The notes: generated by a model not told the origin, from the letters alone. A stretch of 64,000 bases of DNA from Leucobacter chromiireducens subsp. chromiireducens (GCF_016758255.1 NZ_QYAD01000001.1:496001-560000), one strand, 5' to 3'; shown: positions 33,679-42,288, numbered from the stretch's first letter. Numbers and translations are program-made.

Positions 33679-33936
33679 ATGGATGCGGTTCGGACCTGTG
33701 TGGCGTGTCGGAAACGCGCTCCACGCACGGAACTGCTTCGAGTCGTGGTGCACGAAGGTCGACTGTGCGTCGATGATCGTGCGGTGCTTCCGGGGCGGGG
33801 AGCCTGGGTTCACCCCCTGGCTCAGTGTCTGGATCAAGCTGTGAAGCGTGGGGCTTTTCCCCGCGCGCTGCGAGCATCGGGGAAGCCCGATGCCGGCCCC
33901 TTAGAGAACAGGCTGAAAACACTCATGGACAACTAA
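33679..33936 (+). CDS. ylxR: YlxR family protein (DUF448)
   Basis: An 85-residue member of the YlxR family, encoded between nusA and infB in most bacteria. YlxR-type proteins have been reported to modulate RNase P and transcription. The start MDAVRTCVACRKRAPRTELLRVV has the conserved Cys pair region, and GRGAWVHPLAQCLDQAVKRGAFPRAL is the family signature. ATG 33679 is chosen because the domain begins there and AGGAAG lies upstream; further in-frame upstream sequence is not conserved-looking. Confidence 0.9.
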   Translation: MDAVRTCVACRKRAPRTELLRVVVHEGRLCVDDRAVLPGRGAWVHPLAQCLDQAVKRGAFPRALRASGKPDAGPLENRLKTLMDN

Positions 33937-33979
33937 TGAGCGGCTCACGATGAGACCCGTCCAGTAATTTTGGTTCTCG

Positions 33980-34004
33980 CCTGTCTGGCGTGAACCCAGA
34001 CAGG
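33980..34004 (+). promoter_or_regulatory. Hairpin overlapping the infB ribosome binding site
   Basis: CCTGTCTGG and CCAGACAGG form a perfect 9-base stem. The 3' arm contains the first bases of the AGGAGA ribosome site of infB (start 34011). Translation control by this structure is an inference. Confidence 0.5.
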
Positions 34005-34010
34005 AGAAAA

Positions 34011-36767
34011 GTGGCAAACCCACGCGTACACGAGATCGCTGCGGAGATCGGTGTCGATAGCAAGGTCGTTCTGGCCAAGCTGAAAGAAATGGGAGAGTTC
34101 GTCAAGGCGTCCTCCTCCAGCGTCGCGCCCCCCGTGGCGCGCAAGGTCAAGGCTGCGCTCGCAGCTGATGGCGTGAGCGGCACCCCCGCCGAGTCGGCGG
34201 CGACCCCCGCTGCCCCCAAGACCCCTGCGGCGCAGAAGCCCGGCCCCCGGCCTGGTCCGAAGCCCGCTGCCCCGAAGGTCGCTGAGCCCGAGGCTCCCGC
34301 AGCCCCGGCCGCGCCCGCTGCTGAAAAGGCCGCTGCGGCGGAGAAGCCCGCTGCGCCGAAGGCCGCTGCGGCCGACAAGCCCGGTGCCCCGAAGCCTGCG
34401 GCGGCAAAGCCCGGCGCGAAGCCCGGTGCTGCTGCGAAGCCGGGCGCGAAGCCCGGTGCCGCTGCGAAGCCCGGCGGCCCGCGCCCCGGAAACAACCCCT
34501 TCGCTTCCAGCCAGGGCATGGGCATTCCGCGCCCGCCGCGCCCCGGCAACAACCCCTTCAACTCGAACCAGGGCATGCCCCGCCCCGGTGGCGGAGCAGG
34601 TCGCCCGAACCCGGGCAACATCCCGCGTCCCTCGCCGCGTCCCGCACCTGGTGCAGCCGGTGCAGGTCGTCCCGGCGGCCCCGGTCGCCCGGGCGGCGGC
34701 GGTCGTCCCGGTGGTGGCGGTGGCTTTAACCGTCCCGGTGGTGGCGGCGGCGCTGGCGCGCCCGGAACCGGTTTCGGTGGTCCCCGTCCCGGCGGCGGTT
34801 TCGCTGGTCGCGGTCGTGGTGGCCGTGGTGCAGGCACCGCTGGCGCATTCGGTCGCGGTGGCTCCAAGAGCAAGGCACGCAAGTCGAAGCGGGCGAAGCG
34901 GGCAGAATTCGAGATGCGCGAGGCGCCGTCACTGGGCGGCGTGAGCGTACCCCGGGGCAACGGATCGACTCCGATCCGCCTGCGCCGTGGTGCATCGCTG
35001 AGCGATTTCGCGGACAAGATCGATACGAGCGCATCGAACCTCGTGACCGTGCTGTTCCACCTCGGTGAGATGGCGACGGCAACGGAGTCGCTCGACGAGG
35101 CGACGTTCCAGATCCTCGGTGAGGAGCTGGGCTACAAGATCCAGGTCGTTTCGCCTGAGGACGAGGACCGCGAGCTGCTCGAGGGCTTCGACATCGACAT
35201 CGAGTCGGAGCTTGAGGAAGAGGGCGACGACGTCCTGCAGCCCCGCCCGCCCGTAGTGACGGTCATGGGCCACGTCGATCACGGTAAGACCCGACTGCTC
35301 GACGCGATCCGTAAGGCGAACGTGGGCGGCGGCGAGGCCGGCGGCATCACGCAGCACATCGGTGCGTACCAGGTGCACACCGAGCACGACGGCGTCGAGC
35401 GTGCGCTGACCTTCATCGATACCCCGGGTCACGAGGCGTTTACCGCCATGCGTGCCCGTGGTGCGCAGGTCACCGACATCGCGATCCTCGTGGTCGCGGC
35501 CGATGACGGCATCATGCCGCAGACGATTGAGGCGCTGAACCACGCACAGTCGGCGGGCGTGCCGATCGTGGTCGCGGTCAACAAGGTCGATAAGGAAGAC
35601 GCGAACCCGGAGAAGGTGCGTCAGCAGCTCACCGAGTTCGGCCTCGTCTCCGAGGAGTGGGGCGGCGACGTGATGTTCCGCGACGTCTCCGCGAAGAACA
35701 ACGTGGGCATCACCGAACTCCTCGACGCGGTCCTCCTGACCGCTGACGCTGGCCTCGACCTGCGCGCGAACCCGGATAAGGACGCACGTGGTGTGGCCAT
35801 CGAGGCGAAGCTCGATAAGGGTCGCGGCTCGGTTGCCACCGTGCTCATCCAGTCGGGTACGCTGCGCGTTGGCGACGCAATTGTTGCGGGCACGGCCTAC
35901 GGCCGCGTCCGTGCGATGCACGACGAGAACGGCGATCCGGTGCTCGAGGCACTTCCCTCGCGTCCCGTTTCGGTGCAGGGTCTCTCGAGCGTGCCGCGTG
36001 CAGGCGATAACTTCATCGTGACGCCCGAGGACCGCACGGCCCGCCAGATCGCTGAGAAGCGTGAGGCCGCTGAGCGCAACGCGATGCTCGCCAAGGCCCG
36101 CAAGCGCATCAGCCTCGAAGAGTTCACGAAGGCGCTTGAGGATGGCAAGGTTGAGTCGCTCAACCTCATCATCAAGGGTGACGTGTCGGGTGCCGTTGAG
36201 GCGCTCGAGGAGTCGCTCATGAAGATCGAGGTGGACGATTCGGTCCAGCTCCGTATCCTCCACCGCGGTGTGGGTGCGATCACCGAGTCGGACGTGGATC
36301 TCGCCACGATCGACAACGCGATCGTCATCGGCTTCAACGTGCGTCCCGACGTCAAGGCTCGCGAGCGCGCAGCGCGCGAGGGCATCGACATCCGCTTCTA
36401 CAACGTCATCTACAACGCGCTCGATGACATTGAGGGTGCACTCAAGGGCATGCTCAAGCCTGAGTACGAAGAGAAGCAGTCGGGTGTTGCGGAGGTCCGC
36501 GAGGTCTTCCGTTCGTCGAAGTTCGGCAACATCGCGGGTGTCATCGTTCGCTCCGGCACGATCACGCGTAACGCGAAGGCTCGCGTCATCCGCGAGGGCG
36601 TTGTCATCGCCGATGGCCTCGCCATCGAGTCGCTGCGCCGCTTCAAGGACGACGTCACCGAGGTGAAGGTGGACTTCGAGGCTGGTATCGGCCTCGGCAA
36701 GTACAACGACATCCAGGTCGGCGACGAGATCGAGACCACCGAGATGGTTGAGAAGCCCCGCGACTAA
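34011..36767 (+). CDS. infB: Translation initiation factor IF-2
   Basis: A 918-residue IF-2, the GTPase that brings fMet-tRNA to the 30S subunit and promotes subunit joining. GTG 34011 gives [36 protein letters not shown], the IF2_N domain. Residues about 55-290 are a long Ala/Pro/Lys then Gly/Arg/Pro-rich linker typical of actinobacteria. A second IF2_N-like segment precedes the G domain, with G1 GHVDHGKT near residue 420, G3 DTPGHEAF and G4 [10 protein letters not shown]. Domains II-IV follow to the C-terminal [19 protein letters not shown]. It is preceded by ylxR in the nusA operon. Confidence 0.97.
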   Translation: MANPRVHEIAAEIGVDSKVVLAKLKEMGEFVKASSSSVAPPVARKVKAALAADGVSGTPAESAATPAAPKTPAAQKPGPRPGPKPAAPKVAEPEAPAAPAAPAAEKAAAAEKPAAPKAAAADKPGAPKPAAAKPGAKPGAAAKPGAKPGAAAKPGGPRPGNNPFASSQGMGIPRPPRPGNNPFNSNQGMPRPGGGAGRPNPGNIPRPSPRPAPGAAGAGRPGGPGRPGGGGRPGGGGGFNRPGGGGGAGAPGTGFGGPRPGGGFAGRGRGGRGAGTAGAFGRGGSKSKARKSKRAKRAEFEMREAPSLGGVSVPRGNGSTPIRLRRGASLSDFADKIDTSASNLVTVLFHLGEMATATESLDEATFQILGEELGYKIQVVSPEDEDRELLEGFDIDIESELEEEGDDVLQPRPPVVTVMGHVDHGKTRLLDAIRKANVGGGEAGGITQHIGAYQVHTEHDGVERALTFIDTPGHEAFTAMRARGAQVTDIAILVVAADDGIMPQTIEALNHAQSAGVPIVVAVNKVDKEDANPEKVRQQLTEFGLVSEEWGGDVMFRDVSAKNNVGITELLDAVLLTADAGLDLRANPDKDARGVAIEAKLDKGRGSVATVLIQSGTLRVGDAIVAGTAYGRVRAMHDENGDPVLEALPSRPVSVQGLSSVPRAGDNFIVTPEDRTARQIAEKREAAERNAMLAKARKRISLEEFTKALEDGKVESLNLIIKGDVSGAVEALEESLMKIEVDDSVQLRILHRGVGAITESDVDLATIDNAIVIGFNVRPDVKARERAAREGIDIRFYNVIYNALDDIEGALKGMLKPEYEEKQSGVAEVREVFRSSKFGNIAGVIVRSGTITRNAKARVIREGVVIADGLAIESLRRFKDDVTEVKVDFEAGIGLGKYNDIQVGDEIETTEMVEKPRD

Positions 36768-36780
36768 CCGCAGGGTGTAA

Positions 36781-36826
36781 CGGAGAAAGGCCCGGGCAGC
36801 GAGTGTGCTGCCCGGGCCTTTCTCCG
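36781..36826. terminator. Terminator of the nusA-infB operon
   Basis: Perfect 20-base stem starting CGGAGAAAGGCCCGG with a 6-base loop, 13 bases after the infB stop. It also faces the convergent VOC gene. Confidence 0.85.
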
Positions 36827-36879
36827 TTGTCGGCGGCCGGGTGAGGCCGCCCTGCACCGCCGCGCAGGAAATACGTTTG

Positions 36880-37287
36880 TCAGAGCTGCTGCACACGCAC
36901 CGTGTTGCCCGCAGGGTCCCGGAATGCGAAGTCGCGTGTGCCCCAGTCCTGGTCCATGGGCTCTTGCAGGATCTCGGTCCCGGCGGCCTCGACTCGCGCG
37001 AAGAGCGGCTCGAGCTCGTCGGTGGCGAACACAATCGAGGCGTACGAGCCCTTCGCGATGAGCTCGGCGATCACGCGTCGCTCATCATCGGTGAGCCCGG
37101 GGTCCACCGCCGGCGGTCCGAGCACTATGGAGGTCTCCGGCTGGTTCTCCGGGCCCACGGTGAGCCACCGCATGTCGCCGTAGCCGACATCATTGCGCAG
37201 CTCGAAGCCGAGCACATCGCGGTAGAACGTGAGCGACGACTCAGCGTCAGTGTGGGGCAGGAAGGTGACGTGAATGTTGATCTTCAT
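36880..37287 (-). CDS. VOC/glyoxalase-fold protein
   Basis: A 135-residue vicinal-oxygen-chelate domain with two beta-alpha-beta-beta-beta units: KINIHVTFLPHTDAESSLTFYRDVLGFELR and then YASIVFATDELEPLFARVEAAGTEILQEPMDQDWGTRDFAFRDPAGNTVRVQQ. The DPAGN turn is typical. It is encoded just after an AraC-type regulator on the same strand (10-base gap). Such pairs are frequent and the VOC protein may be a resistance or ligand-binding protein. No specific substrate can be named. Confidence 0.85.
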   Translation of the reverse strand: MKINIHVTFLPHTDAESSLTFYRDVLGFELRNDVGYGDMRWLTVGPENQPETSIVLGPPAVDPGLTDDERRVIAELIAKGSYASIVFATDELEPLFARVEAAGTEILQEPMDQDWGTRDFAFRDPAGNTVRVQQL

Positions 37288-37297
37288 GCCGGTCACG

Positions 37298-37741
37298 CTA
37301 CTCCTCGCCGGTCGCCGGAACTTCTCGATTCCTGACGGGTTTTGTGGCGCGCATCGTGACGATTCCCGGCAGACCGGTGAGCGGGCCGCCCTCGCGCCGA
37401 TACCGCCCGGGGGAGACCCCGACAAGCTCCGTGAACCGTGTAGTGAACGTACCAAGCGAGCCGTAGCCAACGGCAAAGCACACCTCGGTGACTGAGAGAT
37501 CCCCGCGCCGGAGAAGCGTCATCGCCCGCTCGATTCGGCGCGTCATGAGGTAGCTATACGGCGACTCCCCGTACGCTGCGGTGAACTCGCGGCTGAGGTG
37601 GCCGGCCGACATCCCCACGCCACGGCCCAGCTCAGCGACGTTCAGGGGCTCCGCGTAGTCGCGATCGATGCGGTCGCGCACCTGCCGCAGGAGGCGCAGC
37701 GCCTGCAAGCGCCGCTCTTCCGCGGCAGAGTGGGGAGGCAT
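37298..37741 (-). CDS. AraC-family regulator, DNA-binding domain only
   Basis: A 147-residue protein with both AraC helix-turn-helix motifs: LNVAELGRGVGMSAGHLSREFTAAYGESPYSYLMTRRIERA and LSVTEVCFAVGYGSLGTFTTRFTELVGVSPGRYR. There is no separate effector domain, unlike 250-300-residue AraC members. It probably controls itself and the downstream VOC gene. Confidence 0.9.
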   Translation of the reverse strand: MPPHSAAEERRLQALRLLRQVRDRIDRDYAEPLNVAELGRGVGMSAGHLSREFTAAYGESPYSYLMTRRIERAMTLLRRGDLSVTEVCFAVGYGSLGTFTTRFTELVGVSPGRYRREGGPLTGLPGIVTMRATKPVRNREVPATGEE

Positions 37742-37752
37742 GCGTGCGTCGG

Positions 37753-38451
37753 TTAGCGGCCCGCGGCGGGGCCGGCCGGGCTGGCGAAGGAGCCCTGCGG
37801 TGCTGCGTCGAAGCGCCGACCCTCGGGGCGAGAACGCATGAGCATCAGCACGAGCAGCACCAGATCACCCGCGGGGGCAAACGTCAGGAACCAGAGCGGG
37901 CCCGGGAAGTTCGCGTCGTGGAGGCGCCGCCACATGCTCGCAATGGAGGGGAGCGCGAGGCCCAGCGTGACGAGGATCCCGAGCGTGATCCAAGCGCCGG
38001 CGGCCGGCTGTCCCGCGGAATCGGGGAGGCTCAGTACGCCCGCGGTGCCAAGCACCCACCCGAGCATCAGCATCGCGAGGAAGAGCCGGGCGAACCAATA
38101 CTCGCTGAGGGACGCGCGCCCCTCGAAGCGGACGTAGCCGCGGAAGAACCGGGCGATCGCCTGCCCGAGTGTCGCGCCGTAGAGCGGGCGGCTCAGATCG
38201 CGCGGATCAGCTGCGCCATCGAAGGGTTCGCCCGTGCCCGGCGCGGGAGCCCAGTTCGCTGCGCCGGGTTGCGCTGCGTACTGGGGCTCGGCGTACTGGG
38301 GTGCGTACTGGGGTGCGTACTGGGGCGCGGCGTACTGCGGGGGCGCGTACTGCGGAGCCGCATATTGAGGCGGCGCGTACTGCGGGGCCGAGTGCTGTGG
38401 CGCCGCAGGCTCATCCTGATCCGGGTGGGGGTCTGAAGCGGTGTCGTTCAC
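37753..38451 (-). CDS. DUF805 membrane protein with QYAPP-repeat N-terminus
   Basis: A 232-residue protein. The first 85 residues are disordered and contain about eight copies of QYA(P/A/E)P-type units (QYAPPQYAAPQYAP). The DUF805 region begins at FFRGYVRFEGRASLSEYWFARLF and has four membrane helices, with the conserved MWRRLHDANFPGPLWFLTF between the last two. The DUF805 function is unknown. GTG 38451 (VNDTASD) is preceded by GGAAG at 7 bases. Confidence 0.82.
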   Translation of the reverse strand: MNDTASDPHPDQDEPAAPQHSAPQYAPPQYAAPQYAPPQYAAPQYAPQYAPQYAEPQYAAQPGAANWAPAPGTGEPFDGAADPRDLSRPLYGATLGQAIARFFRGYVRFEGRASLSEYWFARLFLAMLMLGWVLGTAGVLSLPDSAGQPAAGAWITLGILVTLGLALPSIASMWRRLHDANFPGPLWFLTFAPAGDLVLLVLMLMRSRPEGRRFDAAPQGSFASPAGPAAGR

Positions 38452-38535
38452 AGTGCAACTTCCGTTGGGGAGGGGCGGTGGCCTCCACGCTACCGCGCGG
38501 GCGCGAGCCTGGGGACCTCCCGGGGCACTCACGGC

Positions 38536-38541
38536 TAGTAT
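38536..38541 (+). promoter_or_regulatory. -10 element of a leaderless rbfA transcript
   Basis: TAGTAT ends 6 bases before the rbfA ATG. Confidence 0.6.
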
Positions 38542-38547
38542 TGGGGT

Positions 38548-38982
38548 ATGACGAATCCACGTGCGGGGAAGGTAGCGGAGCGGATCCAGCAGATCATCGC
38601 TCGTCGCCTGGAGAAGGGGCTGCGCGATCCGCGGCTCGGTTTTGTGACCATCACGGACGTCCGCGTAACGGGCGATCTGCAGCAGGCGAGCGTGTTCTAC
38701 ACGGTCTACGGCGACGAGCAGGAGCAGGCTGACACCGCCGCAGCGCTGAAGGCCGCGACCGGCATGCTGCGCAGCGAGGTCGGGAAGCAGCTGGGCACGA
38801 GGCTGACGCCCACGCTCGAGTTCATTCACGATGAGCTGCCCGAGAGCGCGCAGCACTTGAGCGACTTGCTCGCTGAGGCGAAGCGTCGTGACGATGAGTC
38901 GGCCGCACTTGCGGCGAACGCCACCTTCGCGGGTGAGGCCGATCCGTACACGAAGCCTCGCGACGAGGACGACGATCAGTAG
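38548..38982 (+). CDS. rbfA: Ribosome-binding factor A
   Basis: A 144-residue RbfA, a 30S maturation factor that binds near the 16S rRNA 5' helix. The KH-like fold is seen in AERIQQIIARRLEKGLRDPRLGFVTITDVRVTGDLQQASVFYTVYG and the AxG-kink region LKAATGMLRSEVGKQLGTRLTPTLEFIHDE. The tail is acidic. It follows infB in most genomes; here four unrelated genes and a terminator intervene, and it has its own promoter. Confidence 0.95.
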   Translation: MTNPRAGKVAERIQQIIARRLEKGLRDPRLGFVTITDVRVTGDLQQASVFYTVYGDEQEQADTAAALKAATGMLRSEVGKQLGTRLTPTLEFIHDELPESAQHLSDLLAEAKRRDDESAALAANATFAGEADPYTKPRDEDDDQ

Positions 38983-39013
38983 TACCGCGCAGTAGTACCG
39001 GGCCGCGGCTCGG

Positions 39014-39919
39014 TTAGGGGAGGCGGAGCGCGGGGACGACTGCGCCCGTCTCGCCGTCGTTGATCGCAGTTTCCTCCTGCACGAGACCGTCGGCAAGAAG
39101 TGTGGTGACCGCGCGCTCGGCTTGCTCGGGATCGTCGCTCGCCGCGTGCAGCGCGGCGGCGCGGGACACCGCTCCCGCGGATTTCCGAAGGAGCGCGAGG
39201 ACGCGGCCGCGCGCCTGGCGATCGCTGCCTTCGAAGCGTGCCTGCTTGGGCCGCTTCGTTGGAGCATTGTCCGGGTAGCCAGCGCCCCGCCACTCGCAGA
39301 GTGCGGCGATCGGGCACTCGTCGCAGCGCGGTGCTCGGGCGGTGCAGACGATGGCACCGAGCTCCATCGCTGCCGCGTTGAACGTCGCTGCCGCGGCTGG
39401 CTCCGCGGGTAGGAGCGCTGCCATGTCCTCGAGGTCGCGCGCCGCGGGCATCCCCGCCGCGGCCCGTCCGTGCACGGCACGGGCGATGACTCTGCGGGTG
39501 TTCGTATCGACGACCGGGTGGTGCTCGCCGAAGGCGAAGACCGAGACCGCGCGAGCGGTGTACGGCCCGATCCCGGTGAGCGCGAGGAGCTGATCGACGT
39601 CCGCCGGTACGGCATCTCCGTGCTGCTCGGCGATCTCAACGGCGGCGCGGTGGAGCCACAGTGCCCGGCGGGGGTAGCCAAGCCGATCCCACGCGCGCAC
39701 TGCTTCGCCGGGTTCTGCGGCCGCGAGGGCGGACGGTGTGGGCCACCGCTCCAGCCAGTCCGTCCAGCGGGGGAGCACTCGATCGACCTGCGTCTGCTGC
39801 AGCATGAACTCGGAGACGAGGATGGACCACGGGGTCGCGGCCGGCTCGCGCCACGGCAGCTCGCGTGCGTTCCGCGCGTACCAGGCGTTCACGGCCGGCG
39901 CGATCCCCGTGGTGTCCAT
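39014..39919 (-). CDS. mutY: A/G-specific adenine DNA glycosylase
   Basis: A 301-residue base-excision enzyme that removes A opposite 8-oxoG. The HhH motif is LLALTGIGPYTARAVSVFAFG, and catalytic residues lie in LVSEFMLQQTQVDRVLP (Glu) and PVVDTNTRR (Asp). The 4Fe-4S cluster is C-X6-C-X2-C-X5-C (CTARAPRCDECPIAALC). The C-terminal 8-oxoG-recognition domain is replaced by a short winged-helix-like segment, common in actinobacterial MutY. The ATG giving MDTTG has a TAGACT -10 element 7 bases upstream, preferred over an ATG two codons earlier. Confidence 0.92.
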   Translation of the reverse strand: MDTTGIAPAVNAWYARNARELPWREPAATPWSILVSEFMLQQTQVDRVLPRWTDWLERWPTPSALAAAEPGEAVRAWDRLGYPRRALWLHRAAVEIAEQHGDAVPADVDQLLALTGIGPYTARAVSVFAFGEHHPVVDTNTRRVIARAVHGRAAAGMPAARDLEDMAALLPAEPAAAATFNAAAMELGAIVCTARAPRCDECPIAALCEWRGAGYPDNAPTKRPKQARFEGSDRQARGRVLALLRKSAGAVSRAAALHAASDDPEQAERAVTTLLADGLVQEETAINDGETGAVVPALRLP

Positions 39920-39926
39920 TCGCACC

Positions 39927-39932
39927 AGTCTA
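39927..39932 (-). promoter_or_regulatory. -10 element of mutY
   Basis: TAGACT on the minus strand ends 7 bases before the chosen mutY ATG, between mutY and the DUF2871 gene. Confidence 0.5.
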
Positions 39933-39936
39933 CGGT

Positions 39937-40380
39937 TTATGCCGTGGCGGGAACCTCAGTGCGGCGCACGGCGGCGCGGAGCGCGACGAAGAGGGCGATG
40001 ATGCCACCCGTGATGGCGATGTGGCCGAGCCCCGCGATGCCAGAGATGGCCGCGGACACGGGCTCATCGAGCACCGTCATCGTGCCGTGCACGATGAGCA
40101 TCGCCGAGGTGATGATGACACCGGCGTGGTAGAGGCCGAGGAACCAGCCAAATGCGCGCTTCGACGAGGAGAAGGTGAAGACCCGCTCGAGCCCGAGGAG
40201 GATGAGGAACGGGAAGAAGCCCAGCGCCAAGAGGTGCGTGTGCGCGACCCCGAGCTGCGTGAACGCGCCCTCCGGGAAATCGTTGAGCTTGGTGAACTCG
40301 CGAAAGAACACGCCGGCGGCGACGCCGAGCCCGGCGTAGACGAACGCGGAGACGAGGAGATGCTGCAGAGGTTTCTTCAT
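39937..40380 (-). CDS. DUF2871 membrane protein
   Basis: A 147-residue membrane protein with about four helices. It has the family pattern of haem-copper-oxidase-like His placement: THLLALGFFPFLILLGLERVF, then GLYHAGVIITSAMLIVHGTM and GLGHIAITGGIIALF. The function is unknown. It starts at ATG 40380 after a GAGGCTGGAGG region. It lies 17 bases upstream of mutY, which has its own promoter. Confidence 0.78.
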   Translation of the reverse strand: MKKPLQHLLVSAFVYAGLGVAAGVFFREFTKLNDFPEGAFTQLGVAHTHLLALGFFPFLILLGLERVFTFSSSKRAFGWFLGLYHAGVIITSAMLIVHGTMTVLDEPVSAAISGIAGLGHIAITGGIIALFVALRAAVRRTEVPATA

Positions 40381-40443
40381 ACCTCCAGCCTCGCCTGCCT
40401 TGCGGCGCGGGGCATCAGCCGAATTGATGACATTCGCGCGCAG

Positions 40444-40449
40444 TAGGCT
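40444..40449 (+). promoter_or_regulatory. -10 element of a leaderless truB transcript
   Basis: TAGGCT ends 6 bases before the truB GTG. The GGAGG that follows lies directly against the start codon, too close to serve as a normal ribosome site. Confidence 0.55.
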
Positions 40450-40455
40450 GGAGGG

Positions 40456-41421
40456 GTGACTTCTGCTTCCGTTTTGTTGCCCGCGCACGGCGGGATTCTG
40501 CTGCTCGACAAGTCCGAGGGGTGGACGAGCCACGACGCGGTGGCGAAGTCGCGCCGCGCGCTCGGCACGCGCAAGGTGGGCCACGCGGGCACGCTTGACC
40601 CCATGGCCACCGGGCTTCTGGTGCTCGGCGCGGGCCCCGCGACCCGGCTGCTCACGCACCTCGTGGGGCTCGATAAGACGTACCGCACCACGATCCGCCT
40701 GGGCGTCACAACGGTGACCGACGACCGCGAGGGCGACACGACCGCGGTCGCGAACGCCGCTGACGTGGCAGCCGTACTTGCGGATCCCGATCGAATTGCG
40801 GCAGCCGTGCGCGAGCTCACGGGCGACATTTTGCAGTCGCCGAGTGCGGTGAGCGCGATCAAGGTGGACGGACAGCGCGCGTATGACCGTGTGCGCGCGG
40901 GCGAGACGGTCGAGCTGAAGCAGCGCCCCGTGACGATCCACGCCTTTGACATTGGCGAGCCACGCGCGGCGGAGACCGCCGAGGGCGCTCCGGTGATCGA
41001 TATCGATGCGACCGTGCGCTGCTCGACGGGGACGTACATTCGTGCGCTCGCTCGGGATCTGGGCGCAGCGCTTGGGCTCGGCGGGCACCTGACCGCCCTG
41101 CGCCGTGACGCGGTTGGCCCCTTCGACGTCGCCGACGCCGGCACAATCGAGCAGCTGGTTGCCGGGGAGAACGTGCGGATCCTCGATCCCGCGACGGTTG
41201 CCACGACACTCTTCCCGACGCTGCAGCTCGACGCGCAGCAGGCTGTCGATCTGGGGCACGGAAAGCGCGTGACGGTGGGTGAGGAGCACGACGCGAAGCT
41301 CGCTGCTGCGCTCGCCCCGGACGGGCGGCTCATCGGGCTCGTCGTGGTGAAGGGTGGCCGCACGTTCGTGGCCACGAACTTCCCCACCCCGGACGGGGTG
41401 AAGGGCGGGAGCGGCGAATGA
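40456..41421 (+). CDS. truB: tRNA pseudouridine-55 synthase
   Basis: A 321-residue TruB, which makes pseudouridine 55 in the tRNA T-loop. The catalytic Asp is in HAGTLDPMATGLLVLGAG. Other motifs are ILLLDKSEGWTSHDAVAKSRR at the N-terminus, QSPSAVSAIKVDGQRAYDRVRAGE, and RCSTGTYIRALARDLGAALG. The C-terminal part ends in VVVKGGRTFVATNFPTPDGV. It overlaps the next small membrane-protein gene by 4 bases. Confidence 0.96.
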   Translation: MTSASVLLPAHGGILLLDKSEGWTSHDAVAKSRRALGTRKVGHAGTLDPMATGLLVLGAGPATRLLTHLVGLDKTYRTTIRLGVTTVTDDREGDTTAVANAADVAAVLADPDRIAAAVRELTGDILQSPSAVSAIKVDGQRAYDRVRAGETVELKQRPVTIHAFDIGEPRAAETAEGAPVIDIDATVRCSTGTYIRALARDLGAALGLGGHLTALRRDAVGPFDVADAGTIEQLVAGENVRILDPATVATTLFPTLQLDAQQAVDLGHGKRVTVGEEHDAKLAAALAPDGRLIGLVVVKGGRTFVATNFPTPDGVKGGSGE

Positions 41422-41774
41422 TTCTCGGGTACGCGATCGCGCTGATCGCTGTTGCGCTGGTGGGCGCGGGGCTGTGCCTCGTTGAGGCGCTCCGCAAACG
41501 GGGTCCCAACGACTTCACGATGGGAGCCACCCTCGTCGTGGCGCTCATGCTCCTCGTGCAGATCATCATCTCGATCGCGGCGCCGTTCTCGGGGAACACC
41601 GCGGCGGGGGACCCGCTTGAGTTTTGGATGTACCTGATTGTCGCATTCCTTTTGCCGCTCGGCGCGGGGTTCTGGGCGCTCGTGGATCGGACTCGCTGGG
41701 CCAACCTCGTGCTTGCGGTGGTGCACCTCTCGGCGGCGGTTATGACGTACCGCATGCTCGTGATTTGGGGCTGA
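41418..41774 (+). CDS. Small four-helix membrane protein coupled to truB
   Basis: A 118-residue hydrophobic protein with about four helices (MILGYAIALIAVALVGAGLCLVEAL, ATLVVALMLLVQIIISIAAPF, FWMYLIVAFLLPLGAGFWALV and NLVLAVVHLSAAVMTYRML). No family was recognised with certainty. It overlaps the truB stop by 4 bases, and similar short genes are linked to translation genes in Microbacteriaceae. The function is unknown. Confidence 0.72.
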   Translation: MILGYAIALIAVALVGAGLCLVEALRKRGPNDFTMGATLVVALMLLVQIIISIAAPFSGNTAAGDPLEFWMYLIVAFLLPLGAGFWALVDRTRWANLVLAVVHLSAAVMTYRMLVIWG

Positions 41775-41833
41775 GGCAGCGCGCATCGTGCAGGCTCCGG
41801 CGCCCTGGACACGCCCGGTGAGATCGCGACTGA

Positions 41834-41849
41834 GACACGCTCGCGTGTC
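41834..41849. promoter_or_regulatory. Inverted repeat upstream of whiB (first)
   Basis: GACACGC-TC-GCGTGTC, perfect. It may be an operator or a small terminator for truB. Confidence 0.4.
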
Positions 41850-41857
41850 AATGAACT

Positions 41858-41872
41858 TCAAGTTGGACTTGA
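41858..41872. promoter_or_regulatory. Inverted repeat upstream of whiB (second)
   Basis: TCAAGT-TGG-ACTTGA, a perfect 15-base palindrome ending 18 bases before the -35 of the whiB promoter. It is a candidate regulator site. Confidence 0.45.
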
Positions 41873-41890
41873 GGGTTTACACTTTCCGGC

Positions 41891-41919
41891 TTGACTTGCG
41901 CGAATCACAACGGTGTAAT
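41891..41919 (+). promoter_or_regulatory. whiB promoter
   Basis: TTGACT and TGTAAT separated by 17 bases, the best classical housekeeping-type promoter in the window, about 60 bases before the whiB start. Confidence 0.65.
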
Positions 41920-41979
41920 TAATGCATTGTCCCGGCGTTCCCGCCGCGACACGCGGTACTGGCAGGAAAGGGGCGACAA

Positions 41980-42288
41980 GTGAACGAAACACCGCAGACT
42001 CCGGTCCCCGGTAATTGGTTCGTCGATCCCGTATTCCTCGGAGTGCCGGGTGTGCGCGAGGAAGACGAGGCCCTCGCCTGGCAGAGCGACGCGCTCTGCG
42101 CGCAGACGGACCCTGAGGCCTTCTTCCCCGAGAAGGGCGGCTCGACGCGCGAGGCGAAGCGCATCTGTGAGAGCTGCGAGGTGCGCTCTGAGTGCCTCGA
42201 CTACGCGCTGCAGAACGACGAGCGTTTCGGTATCTGGGGTGGCCTCTCTGAGCGCGAGCGCCGTCGCCTCCGCCGCGAGGCGATCTAA
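41980..42288 (+). CDS. whiB: WhiB-family transcriptional regulator (WhiB2/WhmD-like)
   Basis: A 102-residue Wbl protein. Four Cys bind a 4Fe-4S cluster: DALCAQTD, then RICESCEVRSECLDYAL with C-X2-C-X5-C. The G(V/I)WGG motif is GIWGG, followed by a basic ERERRRLRREAI tail. The WhiB2/WhmD class, involved in septation, is suggested by size, position and downstream genes. GTG 41980 has AAAGGGG upstream. Unlike many neighbours it has a 60-base leader. Confidence 0.93.
   Translation: MNETPQTPVPGNWFVDPVFLGVPGVREEDEALAWQSDALCAQTDPEAFFPEKGGSTREAKRICESCEVRSECLDYALQNDERFGIWGGLSERERRRLRREAI

Noticed and set aside
34929-37034. Minus-strand open frame opposite infB
   Set aside because: It runs through the infB terminator and the start of the VOC region and has only Arg/Val/Leu-rich sequence without a domain.
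41834-41872. Attachment site or mobile-element end near whiB
   Set aside because: Two separate palindromes, no direct duplication, no integrase or transposase in the window, and conserved gene order on both sides.
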